Shown piece after piece: positions 50,136 to 58,085 of a stretch of DNA of 64,000 bases. Below the pieces are notes generated by a model. It saw only the letters and a program-made list of their open reading frames with translations, was not told where the DNA came from and ran no database searches. The DNA lies in the NCBI RefSeq assembly GCF_049445995.1, contig NZ_JBMSDZ010000005.1, positions 62,001 through 126,000 of the forward strand, given 5' to 3'. The DNA is from Dyella_A sp049445995 (GTDB lineage: Bacteria > Pseudomonadota > Gammaproteobacteria > Xanthomonadales > Rhodanobacteraceae). The position numbers and the translations under genes were made by a program. Each line of letters begins with the position of its first letter. Positions within the stretch are counted from its first letter, which is position 1.

Positions 50136-50813
50136 ATGCAACTCCGTTCCGACTGGTCCGAACGCGCCGTCGTCGATTCCTCCGCGATGGACTGGGTGGA
50201 ATCGCCCTCCGCCGGCGTGCAGCGCAAGATGCTCGAGCGCGACGGCGACGAAGTAGCCCGCGCCACTTCCATCGTGCGCTACGCGCCAGGGTCGCACTTT
50301 CCGCGCCACGTGCACGCCATGGGCGAGGAACTGTTCGTGCTGGAGGGCGAGTTCTGCGACGAGAGCGGCCGCTTCGGCCCCGGCTCGTACATCCGCAATC
50401 CGCCCGGCTCGGCGCACGCGCCGTGGTCCGACGGCGGCTGCGTGCTGTTCGTCAAGCTGCGCTATTTCGATCCGACCGACCAGGCGCGCGTGGTGGTGCA
50501 CACCCGCGACGAGCCGTGGCTGCCGGGGCTGGTGCCGGGCCTGTCGGTGATGCCGCTGCACGACTTCCGCGCCGAGCACACCGCGCTGGTGCGCTGGGCA
50601 CCGGGCACGTATTTCAATCCGCACCGCCACTACGGCGGCGAGGAGATCCTGGTGGTCGACGGCGTGTTCGAGGACGAGCACGGCCGCTATCCGGCCGGCA
50701 GCTGGCTGCGCAGCCCGCACATGAGCCAGCACCGGCCCTTCAGCCGCGAGGGCTGCACCATCCTGGTCAAGACCGGCCACCTGATCGCCCACACCGAGGA
50801 CGCCGCCGCATGA
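50136..50813 (+). CDS. Bicupin protein
   Basis: 225 residues with two cupin barrels, ChrR-like. Metal-site motifs are seen: HFPRHVHAMGEELFVLEGEF in the first half and YFNPHRHYGGEEILVVDGVF in the second, both with His/Glu in the metal-binding pattern. There is no signal peptide. ChrR-type cupins sense singlet oxygen or peroxide in some bacteria or act as dioxygenases; which applies here is not known. Its stop overlaps the start of the tetR gene (ATGA). Confidence 0.85.
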   Translation: MQLRSDWSERAVVDSSAMDWVESPSAGVQRKMLERDGDEVARATSIVRYAPGSHFPRHVHAMGEELFVLEGEFCDESGRFGPGSYIRNPPGSAHAPWSDGGCVLFVKLRYFDPTDQARVVVHTRDEPWLPGLVPGLSVMPLHDFRAEHTALVRWAPGTYFNPHRHYGGEEILVVDGVFEDEHGRYPAGSWLRSPHMSQHRPFSREGCTILVKTGHLIAHTEDAAA

Positions 50814-51388
50814 ACCACGCACCGGCAGGGACCGCCGAACGGGTGATGGACGTGGCCGAGGCGCTGATCCAGCAACGCGGTTACGGCGGCTTCTCCTTCG
50901 ACGACGTGGCGCAGGCGGTGGGCATCCGCAAGCCCAGCGTGCATCACCACTTCCGCACCAAGGCCGAGCTCGTCGCCACGCTGGCGCGGCGCTACACCGG
51001 GCGCTTCGAGTCCGCGCTGGCGGCGATCGACGTGGCACGACGCGATCCGCTGGCACGGCTGAAGGCGTACGTGCGGCTGTTCACCACCACCTATGCGCAG
51101 GACGGCCGCCTGTGTGTATGCGGCATGCTCGGCGCCGAGGCGGACGCCCTGCCCGCCGACGTGGCCGACGCCGTCGCCGGTTTCTTCCGGCTCAACCTCG
51201 CCTGGCTCACCGCGGCCTTCCGCGACGCGCAGCGCAGCGGGCAGGTGACCACGGCGCAGCGCGCGGCGAATCTCGCCGAGCTGATGCTGTCGGCGCTGGA
51301 GGGCGCGATGGTGGTGGGGCGCGGTGGTCGCTCCGGCACCGGCCCCTCCGCTGTGGGGAAGAACCTGCTGGCCACTGTTGCGGGGTGA
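50810..51388 (+). CDS. TetR/AcrR-family transcriptional regulator
   Basis: 192 residues. The N-terminal helix-turn-helix is clear: GGFSFDDVAQAVGIRKPSVHHHFRTKAELV (partly quoted; about residues 27-56). The C-terminal ligand domain contains CVCGMLGAEADALP and other Cys residues (a CVCG pair), which could sense thiol-reactive or redox signals. It is translationally coupled to the bicupin gene and likely represses this operon from the operator at 50109-50130. Confidence 0.92.
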   Translation: MNHAPAGTAERVMDVAEALIQQRGYGGFSFDDVAQAVGIRKPSVHHHFRTKAELVATLARRYTGRFESALAAIDVARRDPLARLKAYVRLFTTTYAQDGRLCVCGMLGAEADALPADVADAVAGFFRLNLAWLTAAFRDAQRSGQVTTAQRAANLAELMLSALEGAMVVGRGGRSGTGPSAVGKNLLATVAG

Positions 51389-51428
51389 GGCGGCTCCGGC
51401 GGCGCGCTCGCGCTGTTGCGTGCATGGT

Positions 51429-51499
51429 TGTGGGAGTGACTTCAGTCGCGACACTTCCGCTGCGCCATGGCGGGGTGTCGGGGCTGAGCCTCTCCCACA
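51429..51499. repeat. REP-like hairpin downstream of tetR
   Basis: TGTGGGAG (51429-51436) pairs with CTCCCACA (51492-51499); the interior includes the typical GACTTCAGTCGCGACA wording of REP elements in pseudomonads and relatives. It lies between the convergent tetR gene and a methyltransferase gene. Confidence 0.65.
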
Positions 51500-51575
51500 G
51501 GGGACGGAGCGATCCGTCGCCGCTTCCTTGTCGCTTGGTCACTTCGCTTCCGGCAGCTGGATCAGCGCGGTCTTG

Positions 51576-52268
51576 CTACGGGTGCGGCGGCGGTTCCTCG
51601 ACGATGTCGATCAAGACGTCGCGCCGGTAGCTGAGCAGGCGGCCGCGGAACGGCGGCAGGTCGTTCGCGTCGAAGCGGCTGCGCTGTTCCTCCACGCCAT
51701 AGCCCTGCAGCGCCATCGCCTTGCTGAAGCGCGCGCTGTTGCCGCGGCCCGGATCGGTGATCAGGATTTCCGCGTGCGCGCCGGCGTGCCGCTGCATGAT
51801 GCCGGCCAGCAGTTCGGCGTGGCCGCGTTCGTAAAGGATGTCGCTGCCGATGATCAGGTCGAAGCGGCCCAGCGTGGCGTCGGGAATCTCCCACGGCAGG
51901 TCGCGGTAGGCGACGAACGGCAGCTGGTTCTGCATGGCGTTGCGGCGCAGGAACAGCTCCGCCAGCGGGTGATGGTCGCTGGCGGTGATGTCCGCCTTGC
52001 GCCGCTGCAGCACCAGGCTCGACAGGCCCAGCCCGCAACCAAGCTCCAGCACGCGCTTGCCCGCCACCTCGTGCGTGCTCATGGTCTGCGCCAGCAATCG
52101 ACCCGCCGGCCACACCTGCCCGAACAGCGACCACAGCGCCGGCGCAATGCCCGCACGCTCGGCCAGCCCGTCCGGATCGGCGAACTGCTGGCGATCGCTC
52201 AAGGCGCGAATGCGAAAACCGTGCCCACCGAGCAGGACGGTGAGCTGACGCGTGGTGTAACCCGGCAT
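51576..52268 (-). CDS. Class I SAM-dependent methyltransferase (METTL/lysine-methyltransferase-like)
   Basis: 230 residues. The core SAM site is VLELGCGLGLSSLVLQRRKADITASDHHPLAE (partly quoted; residues about 74-104). Before it, LWSLFGQVWPAGRLLAQTM has the P-x-G-x-L helix typical of the METTL21/FAM86-like lysine methyltransferases and related bacterial proteins; after it, DLIIGSDILYE carries motif IV. Likely a small-molecule or protein methyltransferase; substrate unknown. ATG 52268. Confidence 0.8.
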   Translation of the reverse strand: MPGYTTRQLTVLLGGHGFRIRALSDRQQFADPDGLAERAGIAPALWSLFGQVWPAGRLLAQTMSTHEVAGKRVLELGCGLGLSSLVLQRRKADITASDHHPLAELFLRRNAMQNQLPFVAYRDLPWEIPDATLGRFDLIIGSDILYERGHAELLAGIMQRHAGAHAEILITDPGRGNSARFSKAMALQGYGVEEQRSRFDANDLPPFRGRLLSYRRDVLIDIVEEPPPHP

Positions 52269-52976
52269 GGGGCGCTCCAGGGTGACGCGGAGGCGCGATG
52301 GGCGACCGGATCGGAAAGGGAAGCGCAGCGGCGACGGGGCGGTGTCGGACGGGACGCGGAGGGTTTTCGGTGGATGGTCGGCAGCTTAGCGGGTCGGAGC
52401 TGAAGCGCGGCGCCTAGCAGCTGCCGGGCTTTGCTGGTCGAGACGAGAAGTCGGCTGGGCGAGGACAGATTTTCGACGTTTCGTCGGCCCATAGTGGTTC
52501 CATGGGTCGGCGAAGCGGCGGAAACAGGGACCGCACCGCCGGATTCGCAGCCCGGCCGAGCAAAGCCCGACAGGCTGCCAGGAGGCGAGGCCGTCGGCAC
52601 CCGGCGGGCGATTCTTCAGGCCTCCGCACAACCGTCGCTGCAGAAGGCCGCAGTGGCGGCATGTGCGGCGTTTGGCGGCATCTTCCACTGCCGTCACTTC
52701 CGCGAAGGCGGGAGTCCACCTTGACTGCTTGCCTATGGCCTCCCGCCTGGGGAGCAACAGCGAACGTCATCCGTGCGCAGCACTCGACGGGTACGCGTCC
52801 GTCGGCCAGGGCACCCCGCGCACGCCGCGCTCATCCGGGTTGGCCCGCCCCTGGTCGAGAGAAGCCGCCGCGTGCGTTGTCCACAGCCTCTGTGGAGGCA
52901 GACGGGAAAAGCCTGTGGATAGATCTCCTATCGTGCTGATCGCACAGCACATCCACACGGCCTGCGCAGAAACTGC
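52269..52976. other. Gene-free stretch of about 700 bases
   Basis: No coding region is supported. It contains a repeat-like TCACTTCCGCGAAGGCGGGA segment (about 52695-52714, the 'CTTCGCGGAAGTGA' type of xanthomonad intergenic repeat) and two near matches to the DnaA box, TTGTCCACA (52877-52885) and TGTGGATAG (52914-52922), each one base away from the consensus. Short open frames here show no homology or ribosome sites. Its role is unknown. Confidence 0.6.
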
Positions 52977-53561
52977 TCAGGCGAACATCGCTGCCGGCAT
53001 CAGCCACAGCGCGAGCGCGCCCAGTGTGCTGCCGATGCCGATCGCGGCGAGCACGTCGCTCGGATAGTGCAGGCCCAGCACCACCCGCGAGGCGGCGACC
53101 AGCGCGGTGAAGCCCAGCAGCAGCGGCGCCAGCAGCGGATACCAGGCCAGTGCCACCACGGTGAAGCCCACCGCCTGCAGCGTGTGGCCGGAGGGGAAGC
53201 TGAACTCGTCCAGCGGCGGCACGTGGGCGATCACCCCTGCGTACACGCGGAACGGCCGCGGCCGTTTCGTCCAGCGCTTCAGCCACCGATACAGCGCCAG
53301 TGCGGCAAGGCCGGTGAGCGCCATGTGCGCGGCGGCGAGCATGCCGCGCCGGCCGTCGAACAGGGCGAGCGTCAGCATCAGCGCATACCAGAACACGCCG
53401 TCGCCCAGCCGGCTCACGATGCCGAAGAACACGCCCACGGCGCGACGCGCGCCCCAGCGGTTGGCCGCCACGCACATGCGGCGGTCGATCGCGAAGCGCG
53501 GGCCGGAACATTCCGGCGCGGAAAATTCAGGCGTGGGTATGAGCGGCGGCAGGCTGGACAT
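52977..53561 (-). CDS. PAP2-family phosphatase
   Basis: 194 residues with about five membrane helices. All three PAP2 motifs are present: KRWTKRPRP (KxxxxxxRP), FPSGHT (PSGH), and SRVVLGLHYPSDV (SRxxxxxHxxxD). It removes phosphate from a lipid phosphate such as undecaprenyl pyrophosphate or phosphatidic acid on the periplasmic face. ATG 53561 lies inside the 3' end of the upstream glycosyltransferase gene (overlap 35 bases); a GTG at 53573 is possible. The overlap suggests one operon for a lipid-linked glycan. Confidence 0.88.
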   Translation of the reverse strand: MSSLPPLIPTPEFSAPECSGPRFAIDRRMCVAANRWGARRAVGVFFGIVSRLGDGVFWYALMLTLALFDGRRGMLAAAHMALTGLAALALYRWLKRWTKRPRPFRVYAGVIAHVPPLDEFSFPSGHTLQAVGFTVVALAWYPLLAPLLLGFTALVAASRVVLGLHYPSDVLAAIGIGSTLGALALWLMPAAMFA

Positions 53562-54690
53562 GGTGGTTCTCACGGGCGAGCTGCATCAGCAGGGATTCGA
53601 AATCGCGGATCACCGCATCCGGCGACAGCGCCGCGACGCTGGCATGCGCGGCGCGGCCCATGTGGCGGATCAGGCTGGGGTTGCCGGCCAGGGTGGCAGT
53701 GGCATCGATGAAGCCGGCCTCGTCGCCAGGCTCGATCACGTAGCCGTTGCTGCCGTGCTTCATGTGCTCGCGGGCGGCGCCCTCGCGGTAGGCCACCACC
53801 GGCAGTCCCGCGGCGAGCGCTTCGAGGATCACGTTGCCGAAGGTCTCGCTGAGGCTGGGGAAGGGAAACACGTCGGCGCTCGCCACGTGCCGCGCCAGCG
53901 ATTCGCCGCGCTGCATGCCGGTGAAGATGAAGTCCGGGTTCGCCGCCTGCAGCGCCGCGCGCGCCGGGCCGTCGCCCACCCACACGCAGCGCGCGTCGGG
54001 CACCTGCTGCTGCACGGCGCGGAAGGCGCGCACGGCCAGATCGAGATTCTTTTCCGCCGCGATGCGTCCGACATAGAGCACTACCGGCGCGTGGCCGTCG
54101 GCACCCCACCGCCGACGCAGTTCGACGTCGCGGTGGCGCGGATGGAACTGCGTCGTGTCCACCGCTCGGCGCAGGATGCGGGCATTGCTCACGCCCAGCG
54201 CATCCAGCTCGCGCTTGAGCGCGTCGGTGGGCACCAGCGTGGCGCCGCCGCGGTTGTGGAAACGGCGCAGATAGCCGCGCACCGCCGCGGTGAGCAAGCC
54301 CACGCCGTAGTGCGCGGCGTAGGTGTCGAAGCGCGTGTGGAAGCCGGTCGCGGCGGGGATGCCCAACTGCTGCGCGGTGCGCATGGCCGACCACCCCAGG
54401 GGGCCTTCCGTGGCCACATAGATGGCGTCCGGCCGTAAGCGGTTCCAGCGCTTGCGCAGCATGCGGCCGCTGGGCAGGCCAAAGCGCAGGCCCGGGTAGC
54501 GGGGCAGGGCCGCGCCGCGGGTCTCCACCGGCAGCATCCCGGGTTCGTCGACGAACGGCACCGGCTGGCGCGGGCGGATCACTTCCACCGTGTGGCCGAG
54601 CGCGGCGAGTCCGGCAGCGAGGCTGTGCACGGTCAGCGCGACGCCGTTGATCTCGGGAGGATAGGTTTCGCTGACGATGCCGATGCGCAT
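53527..54690 (-). CDS. GT4 family glycosyltransferase (MgtA/SqdX-like)
   Basis: 387 residues with the GT-B fold. The N-terminal domain begins RIGIVSETYPPEINGVALTVHSLA; the acceptor side has TGFHTRFDTY; the nucleotide-sugar side has VLYVGRIAAEKN and FPSLSETFGNVILEALAAGLPVVAY with the conserved E-x7-E. The start matches plant SQD2/MgtA-like enzymes that add mannosyl or sulfoquinovosyl groups to diacylglycerol. ATG 54690. The PAP2 gene overlaps its end, supporting a joint role in glycolipid or lipid-carrier metabolism. Confidence 0.9.
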   Translation of the reverse strand: MRIGIVSETYPPEINGVALTVHSLAAGLAALGHTVEVIRPRQPVPFVDEPGMLPVETRGAALPRYPGLRFGLPSGRMLRKRWNRLRPDAIYVATEGPLGWSAMRTAQQLGIPAATGFHTRFDTYAAHYGVGLLTAAVRGYLRRFHNRGGATLVPTDALKRELDALGVSNARILRRAVDTTQFHPRHRDVELRRRWGADGHAPVVLYVGRIAAEKNLDLAVRAFRAVQQQVPDARCVWVGDGPARAALQAANPDFIFTGMQRGESLARHVASADVFPFPSLSETFGNVILEALAAGLPVVAYREGAAREHMKHGSNGYVIEPGDEAGFIDATATLAGNPSLIRHMGRAAHASVAALSPDAVIRDFESLLMQLARENHHVQPAAAHTHA

Positions 54691-54873
54691 GGCTACACCC
54701 TGGCTGGCTTGACCCAGCTTCGGTCCGGCGCGTTGCGCCGGCATGGCGTCGGCATGACGTGGCGGTGACGGTCTGGCCGGGGTTGTACGGTTGTCCGTAC
54801 GCTCCCGCGGCGAACAGCACCATGGCCAGCGCGACGGCGGCCGGGAGCGCCGGGCGCGCGTGGCCGGATGGTC

Positions 54874-54879
54874 TAAAAT
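54874..54879 (+). promoter_or_regulatory. Candidate -10 box of gltX
   Basis: TAAAAT lies 35 bases before the gltX ATG in an otherwise GC-rich leader. No good -35 box is visible at the normal distance. Confidence 0.35.
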
Positions 54880-54913
54880 GCGCGGTTCCATTTCGCATGC
54901 AGCCAGTATCCCC

Positions 54914-56314
54914 ATGACTTTCCGCACCCGCTTCGCCCCCAGCCCCACCGGCTTCCTGCACATCGGCGGCGCGCGCACCGCGCTGTACTGCTGGCTGGAG
55001 GCGCGTCGTCGCGGTGGCGAGTTCGTGCTGCGCATTGAGGACACCGATCGCGAGCGGTCCACCGACGAGGCCGTGCAGGCGATCCTCGACGCGATGCACT
55101 GGCTGGACCTCGACGCCGACGCGCCGCCGGTCTACCAGACCCATCGTCTGGCGCGTTATCGGGAAGTGGCCGATCGCCTCGTCGCCGAGGGCAAGGCGTA
55201 CTACGCCTACGAGAGCAAGGAGGAAATCGAGGCGATGCGCGAGGCGGCCATGGCCGCCGGCGAGAAGCCGCGCTACAACCGCTATTACCGCGACCGCAAC
55301 GAGCCGTACCGCGACGACCCGAACCGGGTGATCCGCTTCCGCAATCCCACCGAGGGCTCGGTGGTGTTCGAGGACAAGGTCAAGGGCCGCATCGAGATCG
55401 CCAACAGCGAGCTGGACGACCTGGTGATCTTCCGCTCCGACGGCTGGCCCACCTACAACTTCGCCGTGGTGGTGGACGACATCGACATGGGCATCACCGA
55501 GGTGATCCGCGGCGACGACCACGTCAACAACACGCCGCGGCAGATCAACATCTACCGCGCGCTGGGCGCCCCGGTGCCGGCGTTCGCGCACCTGCCGATG
55601 ATCCTGGACAAGGAGGGCAAGAAGCTCTCCAAGCGCACCCATTCGGTGAGCGTCATGGAGTACCGCGCCGACGGCTACCTGCCGCACGCGCTGCTCAACT
55701 ACCTGGTGCGGCTGGGCTGGTCGCACGGCGACCAGGAGATCTTCTCGCGCGAGGAGATGGTCCAGTTGTTCGACATCGCCGACGTCAACAAGGCGGCCTC
55801 GCGCTTCGATACTGAGAAGCTGGCCTGGCTCAACCAGCACTACCTCAAGACCGACGATCCGGCGGCGATCGCGCCCGAATTCGAATGGCACCTGCAGCGC
55901 GCCGGCTACGACCTGGCCAGGGGGCCGGCGCCGGCCGACCTGATCGTGGCGCTGCGCGACCGCGTGCAGACGCTCAAGGAAATGGCCGAGCGCGCGGCGA
56001 TCTGGTTCGGTCCCATCGTCGAGTGGGACGAGAAGGCAGTCACCAGGCACCTGAAGAACGACAGCGCGGTCGTCGTGCTCAACGAAGCGAAGGCGCTGCT
56101 GGCCGGCTGCGAGTGGAAGCCCGCGCCGATCCACGCGGTGATCGAGCAGATCGCCGCCAAGCTGGAGCTGGGCATGGGCAAGATCGCCCAACCGCTGCGC
56201 GTGGCGATGACCGGCACCCAGGTGTCGCCGTCGATCGACCACACCATCTACCTGGCCGGACGCGACGTGGCGCTGCAGCGCATCGACGACGCGATCGCAC
56301 GGGCGCAGGAATGA
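54914..56314 (+). CDS. gltX: Glutamyl-tRNA synthetase
   Basis: 466 residues. The class I signatures are clear: HIGH type PSPTGFLHIGGAR (near residue 10) and KMSKS type KLSKR (about residue 239). EDTDRERS and WPTYNFAVVVDDIDMGITEVIRGDDH confirm the GluRS/GlnRS family, and the length fits a bacterial GluRS. It charges tRNA-Glu for protein synthesis and supplies glutamyl-tRNA for haem synthesis. ATG 54914. Confidence 0.97.
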   Translation: MTFRTRFAPSPTGFLHIGGARTALYCWLEARRRGGEFVLRIEDTDRERSTDEAVQAILDAMHWLDLDADAPPVYQTHRLARYREVADRLVAEGKAYYAYESKEEIEAMREAAMAAGEKPRYNRYYRDRNEPYRDDPNRVIRFRNPTEGSVVFEDKVKGRIEIANSELDDLVIFRSDGWPTYNFAVVVDDIDMGITEVIRGDDHVNNTPRQINIYRALGAPVPAFAHLPMILDKEGKKLSKRTHSVSVMEYRADGYLPHALLNYLVRLGWSHGDQEIFSREEMVQLFDIADVNKAASRFDTEKLAWLNQHYLKTDDPAAIAPEFEWHLQRAGYDLARGPAPADLIVALRDRVQTLKEMAERAAIWFGPIVEWDEKAVTRHLKNDSAVVVLNEAKALLAGCEWKPAPIHAVIEQIAAKLELGMGKIAQPLRVAMTGTQVSPSIDHTIYLAGRDVALQRIDDAIARAQE

Positions 56315-56350
56315 TCGTGCTCCCCATGCCAGCACGCGGCAGCGATCGGC

Positions 56351-56635
56351 ATGGATGAGCTGCTGAGCAAGGCGCTGCAGGGCGTCGACCTGCAGGCTCC
56401 GGGCGCTTTCTGGCAAGTGTTCGCCAACCTGATGGCGCTGGTGCCGTGGACCGCGCTGACCCTGTGGAGCGTGTTCTTCGTGGTCGTGGGCGCGGGGCTC
56501 GGCTGGTGGCGCGGGCACACCCGCGCCGGCGTGCTGTGGGCGCTGGCGCTGGGGCCGATCGGCTGGCTGGTGGTGCTGCGCCTGCCGCGCGCGGGGTGCA
56601 GCGTACCGCCGCCGTTGCCGCCGCGGCGCCGCTAG
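56351..56635 (+). CDS. Small membrane protein, unknown
   Basis: 94 residues with two hydrophobic segments (about 32-49 and 60-77: TLWSVFFVVVGAGLGWW, GVLWALALGPIGWLVVL), and an N-terminal soluble helix. A basic Pro-rich tail ends PPPLPPRRR. It starts 36 bases after gltX and may be co-transcribed. No known domain. Confidence 0.6.
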   Translation: MDELLSKALQGVDLQAPGAFWQVFANLMALVPWTALTLWSVFFVVVGAGLGWWRGHTRAGVLWALALGPIGWLVVLRLPRAGCSVPPPLPPRRR

Positions 56636-56658
56636 GAGCGTGGGTCAGAGTATCCTAG
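56632..56658. repeat. Short hairpin containing the GGAGCGTGGG motif
   Basis: CTAGGA at 56632 and TCCTAG at 56653 form a small inverted repeat around AGCGTGGGTCAGAGTA. The GGAGCGTGGG core is shared with the arms of the elements at 11221-11381 and 32211-32289, so this may be a degenerate family member. It lies between convergent genes. Confidence 0.5.
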
Positions 56659-57052
56659 GGGCTCGGTCGCCGGCCGGATCGCCCGGCAGGATGAAACCCA
56701 CCACCACGCGCCGACCTTCGCCGGCGAGCAGGTCATAGGTGCGCGCGGCGGCGGCGTTGTCCATCACTTCGATGCCCACGCCGCGGCGCAGGAAGGCGGC
56801 AAGGAACTCGTGCGGCGGAAAGCTCTGCCGTTCGCCGGTACCGAGCAGCACCAGCTCGGGCTGCAATTGGAAGAACGCCTCGGCGAGCTCCTTGTTCAGG
56901 GCCCTGGCATCCGTTGCGAGCCAGCCTTCGATGAGGCGATCGGGCGCCAGCAGGAAGCTCGCCGTGACCTCCCGGTCGACCACGGTGACACTGTCGCGTG
57001 CCGTGCGGCGCACGAACAGGAACGATTCGGGGCGGTCGAGCGACAGGTCCAT
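56645..57052 (-). CDS. Mth938-like domain protein
   Basis: 135 residues. The Mth938/NDUFAF3-like fold is indicated by FQLQPELVLLGTGERQSFPPHEFLAAFLRRGVGIEVMDNAAAARTYDLL (partly quoted), with GTG and DNAAA(A)RTY as landmarks. Members of the family in bacteria sit next to secretion or respiratory genes and their role is unclear; the eukaryotic relative NDUFAF3 helps assemble complex I. It is 4 bases from the end of the yhbY gene, same strand. Confidence 0.9.
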   Translation of the reverse strand: MDLSLDRPESFLFVRRTARDSVTVVDREVTASFLLAPDRLIEGWLATDARALNKELAEAFFQLQPELVLLGTGERQSFPPHEFLAAFLRRGVGIEVMDNAAAARTYDLLAGEGRRVVVGFILPGDPAGDRAPRIL

Positions 57053-57056
57053 CGGA

Positions 57057-57353
57057 TCAGCGTGGCAGGGCGAGCTTTGGATCGTCGGTATTGCGACGGA
57101 ACATCACCACGATGTGCCCGATCTCCTGCACGCTCTCGGCGCCGGTGCCGTCGGCGAGGAAACGGAGCTGGGCCTGACGCTCGTCCTTGTTGCCGCCGGA
57201 CAGCTTCACTTTCACCAGTTCGTGATGGGTGAGGGCGAGGTCCAGCTCCTTCAGCACCGCGTCGGTGGCGCCCTTGGCGCCGAGCAGGATCACCGGGCTC
57301 AGGTCGTGGGCGAGGCTGCGCAGATAGCGGCGCTGGGAAGCGGAGAGGGCCAT
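57057..57353 (-). CDS. yhbY: CRM-domain RNA-binding protein YhbY
   Basis: 98 residues with the whole CRM fold: LSASQRRYLRSLAHDLSPVILLGAKGATDAVLKELDLAL and the GNKDER loop (partly quoted). YhbY binds the pre-50S ribosomal subunit. It is divergent from rlmE, its usual neighbour. The Mth938-like gene follows it on the same strand after 4 bases. Confidence 0.95.
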   Translation of the reverse strand: MALSASQRRYLRSLAHDLSPVILLGAKGATDAVLKELDLALTHHELVKVKLSGGNKDERQAQLRFLADGTGAESVQEIGHIVVMFRRNTDDPKLALPR

Positions 57354-57434
57354 GCGGGGAAACGCTCTATTCGCGGACGACGGACCGCAAAGGGTATCAT
57401 GCGGACCATTCCCCGTATCTGTGATCCTGCCGCC

Positions 57435-58085
57435 ATGCCCCGCAGCAAAAGCAGTTCCCGCTGGCTGCGGGAACACTTCGACGACGTCTACGTGAAAAAG
57501 GCCCAGGCCGAGGGCGTGCGCTCGCGCGCGGTCTACAAGCTGGAGGAACTGATCGAGCGCGATCGCCTGCTCAGGCCGGGCATCACCGTGGTCGATCTGG
57601 GTGCGGCTCCGGGAGGCTGGTCGCAGCTGGTGCGCCAGCGCCTGGGCGATACCGGCAAGGTGGTGGCGCTGGACATTCTTCCCATGCAGGGCATTGCCGG
57701 CGTGGATTTTCTGCAAGGCGACTTCCGCGAGGCGGACGTGTTGTCGCAGCTGGAAGTGCGACTGGACAACCGCAAGGTCGATCTTGTGCTGTCGGACATG
57801 GCCCCCAATATGAGTGGCGTGGCGCTGGCCGACCAGATCCGTTCGATGGATCTGGCCGAGCTGGCGCTGGATTTCAGCCGGCAGTGGCTCAAGCCGGGCG
57901 GTTCGTTCCTGATCAAGCTGTTCCAGGGAACGGGCTTCGACGATTACCTTCGCAGCTTGCGCGCGGACTTTTCGCGCGTGAGTATGCGTAAACCTAAGGC
58001 CTCCCGCGCGCGTTCGCGGGAGGTGTACGCGCTGGCCGTCGGGCTCAAGTCCGACGGAGCGCAACCGGGCGGAAACCGTGTATGA
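57435..58085 (+). CDS. rlmE: 23S rRNA (uridine-2'-O) methyltransferase RlmE/FtsJ
   Basis: 216 residues. The SAM site is VVDLGAAPGGWSQL; the catalytic K-D-K-E set is placed in SRAVYKLEE, VLSDMAPNMSG, FLIKLFQG and SREVYALA. It methylates U2552 in the A loop of 23S rRNA. ATG 57435. Its stop overlaps the start of ftsH (ATGA), so the two are coupled, as in many proteobacteria. Confidence 0.96.
   Translation: MPRSKSSSRWLREHFDDVYVKKAQAEGVRSRAVYKLEELIERDRLLRPGITVVDLGAAPGGWSQLVRQRLGDTGKVVALDILPMQGIAGVDFLQGDFREADVLSQLEVRLDNRKVDLVLSDMAPNMSGVALADQIRSMDLAELALDFSRQWLKPGGSFLIKLFQGTGFDDYLRSLRADFSRVSMRKPKASRARSREVYALAVGLKSDGAQPGGNRV

Noticed and set aside
53570..56518. A 982-residue minus-strand open frame over gltX
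   Set aside because: It is antisense to gltX with clear synthetase motifs on the plus strand; it also runs across the glycosyltransferase gene in another frame.
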